Source: Wolfiporia cocos
Taxonomy: Eukaryota; Basidiomycota; Agaricomycetes; Polyporales; Phaeolaceae
Assembly (NCBI GenBank): GCA_029448655.1
Contig: JACCLO010000001.1
Span: forward strand, 2,852,001-2,916,000
DNA length: 64,000 nt
Direction of reading: 5' to 3'
Each line of letters starts with the position of its first letter. Positions within the stretch are counted from its first letter, which is position 1. Positions 26,236 to 34,244 of this stretch are shown piece by piece. Made by a program: the position numbers and the translations under genes. Under the pieces are notes generated by a model that worked only from the letters and a program-made list of their open reading frames with translations, had not been told where the DNA came from and made no database searches.

Positions 26236-26514
26236 AGATCCAACTCTGCCACTGTTTCACATTTATCATATTACGATTGACAGATGGTGTTCAACTGCCC
26301 TATCATTGCTATCTATCAATCAGATATATCACTACATACTTATCAAACATTCAACCTAGGACGTAGATAGTACTGGTGACATCTGGGACACGTAGGACTT
26401 CAAAAACCCAGTGTAGTATATAATGAGGCTCTTCAGCTTGACCTTGTTGTAATAACAAGAGTCTTATACTCATTCTCAAACATAGTAAACTATGCTCAGT
26501 ATATTCTCAAGCCC

Positions 26515-27190
26515 TGAAGACTAAGTCTGTCAGGACTTCAAGAACCAGTCACAATAAATTCAAAACCAGTTCACATCTCAGATGGTTCAATCCAAAGACA
26601 ATCCAGCTCCATCTAAACCCTCCAATAAAATTCATAAAGCAATAACACCGATAAATCTCATTATCACTAGAAGCCCCAAGAAGATGATCCAATAAATCCC
26701 ACTATCACAGCACACCAGAAGCCCTAGGAAACATTCTAATAACCCCAGTACCACAAGGCTACAATGAGGTGACACTTAAAATACAAGGTTCAACAAACTC
26801 CTGATCTACCAGAGATATATTTAGTCAAAAGCCACAAAGACTAAGTTCACTTCTTTTATTAATTTACACTTCACAGTATCATTCCTGAGAATATCAGAAC
26901 CATCCATACACTTCAGAAAGCATCCATATAACATTAAACCCAATCACAATTCAGGGATCAATAGATACACATTTTTAACACACATCGCAGATCCCAGTCA
27001 TATCACACATGTTCCAAATCACAGAAACCCTTAACAACAATCTAACAAAGTCTATTAGCCTTAGTTCACTACCCAGACACTGCTGGAACCATTACTGGTA
27101 TGCAAGATACATAGGTATACACATCCACTCATGTATATACCCACCAAGTCTGATCCTCAGCTTGGTTTTAATCAAGTAACATCCTACTCA
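26515..27190. mobile_element. Unknown insertion in the old solo LTR
   Basis: About 676 bp of AT-rich sequence with no open frame interrupts the older LTR between family positions that are otherwise adjacent. It starts TGAAGACTAAG and ends CCTACTCA. A four-base GCCC is present on both sides (26511-26514, 27191-27194). TG..CA ends suggest an LTR of another family, but the duplication is short and the identification is tentative. Confidence 0.4.
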
Positions 27191-27432
27191 GCCCTCTTGT
27201 GTCTGGGCTTGATCTGACAAAGTCCTCAAAGTGCACTCTGACTTAGGTGAGTACTCCCCTGTACTTGCTTGCAAACCCAGATATATTCTTTAACGTAAAC
27301 TGAATATCAAATGACCCCTCTAGTCTTTTGACTTAGGGTATTGCATGAAAAACAAGTCTCTACAACTTGGTGCAGAAGATTTATACTTGCAACTCAAGTA
27401 TAACGAATGGGTATATGACCCATAACACTCTT

Positions 27433-29244
27433 CATTGTACACCATGCTTCCGCCATCATGGTCACCGTCATCCTCCAGCATATAGTCATCAGAATCACCA
27501 TGACCAAGCAATTCTCCCATATTGCCTACCAATCTGGAGGCAAACTGTATACTCTCATGAGATTGCACATTATCAGGACTACCTATTTCATTGGTCATCG
27601 ATTAAGGAAAGCCAGATACCATGTTGCTATTTGCAGCATTCATGTTTTGCCGTAAATTGAAAGTAAACCTTGTAATTAGAATACCTGAGATTCTACAGAA
27701 ATGTCTGCATGTGAAAGACACATCAAGATAGTTTGATACTAGTCTCATGTGGGTATGAATGGCTCAATCCAGCCTAAATTAATCTGCATACAGTCAGCAT
27801 TGGTATGAAATTCCTTGATATGATGCTAACATCACTAGCTCCCATATCTAATTTGGTGACAAGCTGCAAAATATTCAAGAGCAAAAGAGCCCTAGTATTG
27901 ACCGATGAAGATGTGATCAGAGAAGAACAGGATTTACTTACAAGAAATACACGGTTCCTGAACCTTTCAGTCACTATCCAGCTCATACCTATTCATATAC
28001 AACAACTCACCATCTCGAAGAAATACCAGATGTAAGGAAGACTTTGCTGCTATTGACAATGCAGTCCTCGATGTGGAGAGCATAAATATCCATGTGGAAA
28101 TTATCACAACAATATAAGAGAATATTGAGCAAGTGTGTGTCACAATCAGGACTGAGAATTTTGATGAAGATCAATACGATTATATATGAAGTGGTTTCCT
28201 TTGAACGTACATCTTCTAGAAGTCAGAAACACTTATAGCTAGATGTGTACATGAATCCTACTGACAATTGAGAATCCCGCTCTCTGGTTGCATTGGAGTA
28301 GTTACACTCTGACACACCCACATTGTACGTTTTGCGATAACCTGATAAAGCAACAATGGCATACTGCCCAGAATGCGTTGCAATGTTAGCGTGTGGTTCG
28401 AATATTAGTCAAAGCCATAGACAATATCTGTCGGAACAGGCATGAGACCAGTTAGTAATACCACCAGAGCCAGGTGCCACTTCCTTCTCGAGACTGCATA
28501 TACGCGTAACGATGAAAAAACTATGCTCTAATGAGATATACTTCGCAGATTATATGCAATGTCAAGCTCACCAGCTTCACTCGTAAAGGAAAGTAGGTAG
28601 ATAATCCCATATAGAATGGGCAGCTGCTCGCAGCTACTAAATGTAAATCTGCCGTCAATTTTATGTTCGACCAGCCACAATACCACTTAACCTCTACCAC
28701 CTGTGTAAGTCTCACTTTCACATGAGAAGTCACTTACATACCTGTGCACTGTCCCGACTAAGAATGACTATAACATAGATGATAGATGATAACACGAGGG
28801 TCAACCAATTCAGAAGTAGAAGAACGGTGACTCCTGTCATGTGATATTGCCAGATGGTTGCAACCTCAATGTCCAATGTAGTGACATGCTCATAGATAAT
28901 TATGGCTACAACATCATTATTGAGTGTCATGCTGAAGTGCATACTCTAGGTTCTAATTACCGCAGCATGCAACTGCACAATAGCCGTCTATGGCCCTAGA
29001 TTATTGAAAGAAAAAATTATATCACTCATTGTGGTGTAGGATGCACTTACTCATCATTTAGCTGCTGAACCACAGCTGCATTGCCTTCCTGCAAATCTAT
29101 AAGTAACGGGAGCTCGTGTGGGAGCGGTCGCGTGGAGTGCACCTGGCGTCCACGTTTGCCGCGTGGCATCCATGGGCGTCATTCCTGCTCCCATTAGATA
29201 GGGCGTCTGGCGCCGGTGAATTCCCACGCCCAGCGCCTGCAAGG
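27433..29244. other. AT-rich intergenic DNA, no gene seen
   Basis: About 1.8 kb with short open frames only. There are no domains, splice-linked exons or RNA genes that I can support. It is likely old repeat-derived DNA. Confidence 0.5.
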
Positions 29245-29354
29245 CGCGCTGCTAGCTCGCGTTTTGCGTGCTGCTAGCTCGCGTTTTGCGCGCTGCTAGC
29301 TCGTGTTTTGCACGCTGCTAGCTCGCGTTTTGCACGCTGCTAGCTCGCGTTTTG
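29245..29354. repeat. Tandem repeat, five copies of 22 bp
   Basis: Five consecutive near-identical units of CGCGCTGCTAGCTCGCGTTT plus TG lie at 29245, 29267, 29289, 29311 and 29333. Variation is confined to the second and third bases of the unit and one internal position. The array directly precedes the 24-bp minisatellite. Confidence 0.9.
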
Positions 29355-29366
29355 TGCGCTGTTCCT

Positions 29367-29875
29367 GCACCACGGGGATTCGTGCCACGGGGATTCATAC
29401 CCCACACCACGGGAATTCGTGCCCCACACCACGGGGATTTGTGGCCCATTCAATGGGGGTTTGTGGCCCATGCCACAGGGATTTGTGTCCTGTTGCATGG
29501 AGATTTTGTAATGTAAATACCCCACACCACGGGGATTCATACCCTGTGCCACAGGGATTTGCACCCCAATTCCACAGGGATCTGTGCCACGTGCCATGGG
29601 GATTTGTGCCCTGTGCCACGGGGATTTTTGTAATGTGATTTTTGTAATGTAAATACCCTACACCATGGGGATTTGTGGCCCATGCCACAGGGATTTGTGT
29701 GTCCTGTGCCACGGGGATTTGTGCTCTGTGCCATGGAGATTTGTGCCCCGTGCCACGGGGATTTGTGTTCTGTGGCACGGGGATTTTGTAATGTAAATAC
29801 CCCACACCACAGGTATCTGTGCCCTGTGCCATGGAGATTTATGCCTCATGCCACGGGGATTTTTGTAACATAAAT
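29367..29875. repeat. 24-bp minisatellite with higher-order structure
   Basis: Roughly twenty imperfect copies of a 24-bp unit (core TGCCACGGGGATTTGTGCCC) occur. Since 24 is a multiple of three, one open frame on each strand translates it as a degenerate 8-residue repeat such as NPRGTGHK SPWHRAQI. A spacer of the form TTTTGTAATGTAAATACCCC breaks the array about every 130-140 bp (near 29503, 29628-29650, 29784), giving a second periodicity. The translated frames have no start context and run across the spacers irregularly, so I treat this as non-coding. Confidence 0.85.
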
Positions 29876-29913
29876 GGCCTGTGCTGTAGATGCCTGCCAA
29901 AAGATTGCAAAAC

Positions 29914-30622
29914 TGTTATGATTATTTTGATTTTTCGAATATTGACAAGAACTCACCACCGGGCAAATACGATACAGGGACTTGTTGCGCAACCAACTCC
30001 CCTGGCTACTCGTGACTCTACTGGGCGCATCCCCAGTTGTACTAGTGTATAGGGCGCGTTTCATCTTTGGCAGATCCAACTCTGCCACCGTTTCGTGTTC
30101 ATCGTTCGTTAGCTGATAGATGGCGTTCAACCGCCATCATTCCTATCTATCGTCTCAGGTATATCACTACATACCTATCAAACGTTTGGTACTATAGCGT
30201 AGATAGTATCGGTGACATCTGGGACGGACTTGACCCCTAAAACCCAACGTAGTATATAAACTAATGTACTTACTGTCGAGGCTCTTCAGCTCGACCTTGT
30301 TGTATAAACAAGAAGTCTTATACTCGTTCTCAAATGTAGGAAACTACGCTCAGTATTTCTCGCTCGAGCAACCGAACGACTAAGTCCTCGAAGTGCACAC
30401 TGACTTCTCGGACTTAGGCGAGTACTATACTCTATTAGACTCGCACCTGAACAGATTATATCCTCTAACGTGTATTGGATATTAACCGATCTCCTAAGGA
30501 CTTCACTTAGGACCCGAAGGCATCTAACGAGTATTTGCCTTGCATACGGCGAAGTGCCTACGTGCAGAAGAACGATCTATATTCGCGACTCGAATATACG
30601 AACGGGTATTCGACCCGTAACA
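29914..30622 (+). repeat. Solo LTR of the 708-bp family
   Basis: A complete LTR (709 bp) runs from TGTTATGATTATTTTGATT to ATTCGACCCGTAACA, flanked by the target duplication AAAAC at 29909-29913 and 30623-30627. It keeps the TATA region and the AGCTCGACCTTG block of the intact LTRs. It is visibly more diverged from the LTRs of the full element than those are from each other. Confidence 0.92.
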
Positions 30623-30627
30623 AAAAC

Positions 30628-31422
30628 ATTTTGACACCACATTACACAGTATTACAAGGGAAGCGACGATGAGACCGAGGATCAGCAAGGTGTCAGAAGT
30701 GGCTGAGCAGGCAGACACAAGACAAAAGAGGGAAGTTGGGGAAGCCATGGGTAATGCACAGGAAATTCATAAGGGATCCACAGGTAACTTCAAAATAAAA
30801 CCCCAATTATCTAAAACAAGCACACATAGATTAAAATAATATATTAAAGTAGAAAAAGCAGTGTGACCGTGGCGAAGCCACAGGTAATTAACCTAGTAAC
30901 ATCTCAGTCCTCTTTGGTCCTGTAAATAATATTTTGGTCCTCAAGGATCCTGCCATTACCCCATGTGTAGTATCTGCTCATATCTACATATATCTACTGA
31001 GCTGATATTTACAGTAGTTAATGGACTAGATATGAGACTTCGCATTTTGCCGATGTCATTTACGAGCATGAGCAAGTTTACTCTGCTGCCTACGGGAAAG
31101 GCCGTGAATTTGCATCTTACACGAATGATTTGTCGTTAGAGATATAAATATCTCATCGAACAGATTAACATCCTCTGGTCAATGTCACATATGGGATGAT
31201 TGTTCCAAGTCATAGACGATCAAGACTCAAATGTATACCGAAAAATGAGCTCTGCTGTGGCACGCGAGATGTCAGAACAGGACAAGTGGAGGATGCTGAG
31301 CATTGATGCGTAAACATCGCAATTGCCAACTTGAGAGAGAGAGCACAATCACGAATGTTGGTTGACATTATGGCGTACAATCTCACGGCATAACCAACAG
31401 TGCTTCTGTTTTCTGTATTTTG
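30628..31422. other. Intergenic DNA between LTR insertions
   Basis: About 800 bp, AT-rich, with no gene or repeat that I can define. Confidence 0.5.
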
Positions 31423-31891
31423 CCACCTGTTACGGGTCGAATACCCGTTCGTATATTCGAGTCGCGAATATAGATCATTCTTCTGCACGTAGGCTTGTTG
31501 CCGTATGCAAGGCAAATACTCGTTAGATGCCTTCAAGTCCTAGGTGAAGTTCCTGTTACGGTTATTTTGATTTTTCGAATATCGACAGAACTCACCATTG
31601 GGCGAATACGATACAGGGACTTGTTGCGCAACCAACTCCCCTGGCTACTCGTGATCTTACTGGGCGCATCCCCAGTTGTACTAGTCTGTAGGGCTTGTTT
31701 CATCTTTGGCAGATCCAACCCTGCCACCGTTTCATGTTCATCGTTTATTAGCTGACAGATGGCGTTCAACCGCCATCATTCCTATCTATCGTCTCAGATA
31801 TATCACTCCATACTTATCAAACGTTTGGGACTATAGCGTAGATAGTATCGGTGGCATCTGGGACAGACTTGACCCCTGAAACCTAGCGTAG

Positions 31892-31898
31892 TATAAAA
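31892..31898 (+). promoter_or_regulatory. LTR TATA box
   Basis: TATAAAA lies 35 bp upstream of the AGCTCGACCTT block at 31927, so RNA should begin at or near that block. Older LTR copies in the window keep a related TATA-like ATATAAA sequence at the matching place. Confidence 0.7.
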
Positions 31899-31926
31899 AC
31901 TCATGTACTTACTGTCGAGGCTCCTC

Positions 31927-31937
31927 AGCTCGACCTT
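31927..31937 (+). promoter_or_regulatory. Predicted 5' end of element RNA / self-primer
   Basis: AGCTCGACCTT is the exact reverse complement of the 11 bases at 32263-32273, immediately inside the LTR. In the yeast element Tf1 the first 11 nt of the transcript fold back on the primer-binding site and serve as the minus-strand primer. The same geometry is seen here. The RNA start itself is inferred. Confidence 0.65.
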
Positions 31938-32262
31938 GTTGTACAAACAAGAAGTCTTATACTCGTTCTCAAACGTAGGAAACCACGCTCAGTATTTCTC
32001 GCTCGAGCAACCGAACGACTAAGTCCTCGAAGTGCACACTGACTTCTCGGACTTAGGCGAGTCTTATATTCTATTAGACTCGCACCTGAACAGATTATAT
32101 CCTCTAACGCATATTGGATATTACACGATCTCCTAGGAACTTCACCTAGGACCCGAAGGCATCTAACGAGTATTTGCCTTGCATACGGCTATACGCCCAC
32201 GTGCAGAAGAACGATCTATATTCGCGATTCGAATATACGAACGGGTATTTGACCCGTAACAG

Positions 32263-32273
32263 AAGGTCGAGCT
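32263..32273 (+). promoter_or_regulatory. Primer-binding site, self-priming type
   Basis: AAGGTCGAGCT begins one base after the 5' LTR. It lacks the TGG expected when a tRNA 3' end is the primer, and it pairs perfectly with 31927-31937 over 11 nt and no further. This supports a Tf1-like self-primed start of reverse transcription. Confidence 0.65.
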
Positions 32274-32307
32274 TATCACACCCTCACCTACAACGGTGTA
32301 AGGGCAC

Positions 32308-33861
32308 ATGATATTTGGACCAGAATTCCCAGCACGACTGATTGAACTCTTGCCCGAGGACATTCAGGGAGTCTACAGACTCAACCGATACGAGTGGACT
32401 GACACCATTGGAGCCTTCCGTAACCGCGGAGGAATTGTTGTCATTCCAAGAGAAGATAGGGCATCGAAGTGGGTAGAAGTATACCCCTCCGCAAGAACGA
32501 CCGCTTGGGAAATAACGCGTGAAGCGTTCGAACGATTCGGAGAAATCCCTCCGATGTCAACCGCGACGTTGACCGAAAACGAAACCGAAACCATCAACAG
32601 AACCTTCGATGCCGATGGAAATACGAATCAGCCTTCGGGCGCCACAAGAATGGCAGGAATTGAGTGCATCGGAGATGATGGGAGAAATCCTGGAAACTTT
32701 ACAGGAACAGATAACAGCCAGACCGGAGGACAGGACCCTCCAGGATTTATATCTGCTTTTGCGCAGAGTGGGATTGGGCCTATGGCTGGAGGAACAAACC
32801 TCTTTGGAAGCCCCCCACAGAACGCACCCGGAATGGGTAGCGGAGGAAATCCGTCTTGGACTAGCCCAAGCGGAGGAATGGGAACGACAAACCCAGGAAC
32901 ATGGCCTTCAGGCCTATTTGGACGAACCTCCGCAGGTACAAGCGGAGGAGGACTGGGAGGAAACTTCGGACTCGGAGGAGGGAATGCCCCCCCTCCTGGA
33001 GGACTCGGAGGAGGAACCCCCGCGAACCCCGGAGGAGGAAACCCTGGAGGGAACCCAGGGAACCCCGGAGGAAACCCAGGAAACCCGGGTGGAGGATACC
33101 CGGGAGGAGGAGGACCCCCAGGCGGGCCCCCACCACCGAATGCGCCGCAGCCCCAACCTCCAGCGCCGAACCCGTACTACCGACCCCCGATGATAAAAAT
33201 CAATCCCCCAGACGTATTCGATGGGGAACGATCCGACATGCAGAACTTCATAAACCAGTGCAATTCCTGGTTTACAATGTATGAAACGTCATTCCAGAAC
33301 GACGTCCAGAGAGTGATCTTTATCCTCTCTTATATTTCGAACAAGGGGAAAACGGGCCAATGGAAACAGAATTATCACCGGGTTTATACGAACCCCCAAA
33401 CGAAACGATTCTTCCCGCCTAGTCTTGCACAGTTTGATGCAGACTTCCAGAAAGCCTTCGGAGCCATCGAAGAAGTACAGAAGGCGCGGAAGAAAATCCT
33501 GGACGTAACCCAGGACAGGAAGGACATCGATGACTATATCACCGAGTTCAACAACTTGGCCGGGAAGGCCCAGTACGATCGATATAGCGCGGACGGAAAC
33601 GCGTTGCTCATAACCCTCTTCGAGAAAGGGTTACCCGAACATACAACCCGATATATCATCGGTGTTCGACCGCTACCAGCAACCATTGATGAATGGCAGT
33701 CCGCTGCCTCGTACTATGAAAATACGTACAAGATATTCTTGAAACGGGATAAACCGTTTGTCAAGAAAAAGGCTTGGCAAGCCTCGAACCAGAATAATGG
33801 ACGCACTAGTGCTCCACAGACAACCGCACCGAAAGATCCGAATGCGATGGATGTAGATTGA
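32308..33861 (+). CDS. gag: Gag (capsid part) of the retrotransposon
   Basis: 517-residue Gag. The N-terminal ~90 residues start MIFGPEFPARLIELLPEDIQ. Residues ~100-290 are low-complexity, rich in G, N and P, from GGA-type codons. Residues ~295-490 form a retrotransposon-gag-type helical domain (PPDVFDGERSDMQNFINQCN; FEKGLPEHTTRYIIG; ADYYENT-like ASYYENTYKIF). The frame ends AMDVD followed by TGA, and the next codon, in the same frame, opens the zinc-knuckle ORF. A start at 32308 is the first ATG after the predicted primer-binding site. Confidence 0.92.
   Translation: MIFGPEFPARLIELLPEDIQGVYRLNRYEWTDTIGAFRNRGGIVVIPREDRASKWVEVYPSARTTAWEITREAFERFGEIPPMSTATLTENETETINRTFDADGNTNQPSGATRMAGIECIGDDGRNPGNFTGTDNSQTGGQDPPGFISAFAQSGIGPMAGGTNLFGSPPQNAPGMGSGGNPSWTSPSGGMGTTNPGTWPSGLFGRTSAGTSGGGLGGNFGLGGGNAPPPGGLGGGTPANPGGGNPGGNPGNPGGNPGNPGGGYPGGGGPPGGPPPPNAPQPQPPAPNPYYRPPMIKINPPDVFDGERSDMQNFINQCNSWFTMYETSFQNDVQRVIFILSYISNKGKTGQWKQNYHRVYTNPQTKRFFPPSLAQFDADFQKAFGAIEEVQKARKKILDVTQDRKDIDDYITEFNNLAGKAQYDRYSADGNALLITLFEKGLPEHTTRYIIGVRPLPATIDEWQSAASYYENTYKIFLKRDKPFVKKKAWQASNQNNGRTSAPQTTAPKDPNAMDVD
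32609..33193 (+). CDS. Overlapping ORF inside gag, doubtful
   Basis: 194 codons in the +1 frame relative to gag, ATG at 32609. The first ~110 residues read like an amphipathic helical protein (ILETLQEQITARPEDRTLQD; EEIRLGLAQAEEWERQTQE), while the rest is acidic because GGAGGA repeats read as GAG in this frame. The low-complexity half is probably a by-product of the gag repeat. The helical half is harder to dismiss. It could be real overprinting, or the true ancestral gag frame partly displaced by frameshifts. Confidence 0.25.
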   Translation: MPMEIRISLRAPQEWQELSASEMMGEILETLQEQITARPEDRTLQDLYLLLRRVGLGLWLEEQTSLEAPHRTHPEWVAEEIRLGLAQAEEWERQTQEHGLQAYLDEPPQVQAEEDWEETSDSEEGMPPLLEDSEEEPPRTPEEETLEGTQGTPEETQETRVEDTREEEDPQAGPHHRMRRSPNLQRRTRTTDPR

Positions 33862-34155
33862 ATGACCACCCAAGAAAGGGACGATCACATCAAGAAGGGA
33901 AAATGTTTCACCTGTCATCAGCCAGGACATATGTCGCGAGACTGCCCGAAGAGGCCGAGGAAGCCAGCCCGCCCTAGGCGAACTACTCGAAAGACCGAAG
34001 AAGAAGAAGCCGAGCAAGAAGCTCGCATCAAAGAAGTCTCCGAGGAGGAGACCGAATACATCACCGCTAACAGAGCGGTCACAGCGATTAGGGCTCTGAA
34101 AGCCAAGAACCCCGAGCTCCTAGCACGGCTCGTAGAAGAACAGGATTTTGCCTAG
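33862..34155 (+). CDS. Zinc-knuckle (nucleocapsid) segment of the retrotransposon
   Basis: 97 codons in the same frame as gag and separated from it by a single TGA. It holds one CCHC knuckle, CFTCHQPGHMSRDC (CX2CX4HX4C), then a basic stretch and an acidic tail ending LARLVEEQDFA. In related elements the knuckle is the C-terminal end of Gag, so the natural product is probably Gag plus this segment, by readthrough, by reinitiation at the ATG that directly follows TGA, or by an unmutated CGA codon in the parent. The stop overlaps the point where pol continues in the -1 frame. Confidence 0.85.
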   Translation: MTTQERDDHIKKGKCFTCHQPGHMSRDCPKRPRKPARPRRTTRKTEEEEAEQEARIKEVSEEETEYITANRAVTAIRALKAKNPELLARLVEEQDFA

Positions 34156-34244
34156 GAGGGAAGCCCACGGTCTTACCCTCCGAGAAAGCAGCGCATGTAA
34201 TTACCTCGTTCGAGAAGAATCGATCCCTCTTCATCCCGGTAATC

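Larger units (their letters stand above)
25372..27427 (+). repeat. Old solo LTR of the 708-bp family, interrupted by two insertions
   Basis: It begins TGTTATGGTTATTTTATTTTT (first 20 bases match the family) and ends GGGTATATGACCCATAACA. Flanks carry the same five bases, CTCTT, at 25367-25371 and 27428-27432, which supports a single ancient insertion. The LTR body is split by a younger LTR of the same family (25533-26235) and by about 676 bp of unrelated AT-rich DNA (26515-27190). Without these it is about 668 bp, close to the 708 bp of the intact copies given visible small deletions. It is clearly more diverged than the other copies. Confidence 0.75.
31554..32261 (+). repeat. 5' LTR
   Basis: 708 bp, TGTTACGG...CCCGTAACA. 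U3 is inferred as 31554-31926, with R starting near 31927 from the TATA box and the primer-binding match. The 3' end contains a short hairpin, ACGGGT with ACCCGT around five bases. Confidence 0.96.

Noticed and set aside
29395..29832. 145-codon repeat protein frame
   Set aside because: It follows only from the 24-bp repeat period, and frames on the opposite strand are equally open. No gene signals.
32262..32290. Classical tRNA primer-binding site
   Set aside because: No TGG or tRNA-like 3' end complement follows the 5' LTR. The self-priming match explains the position better.
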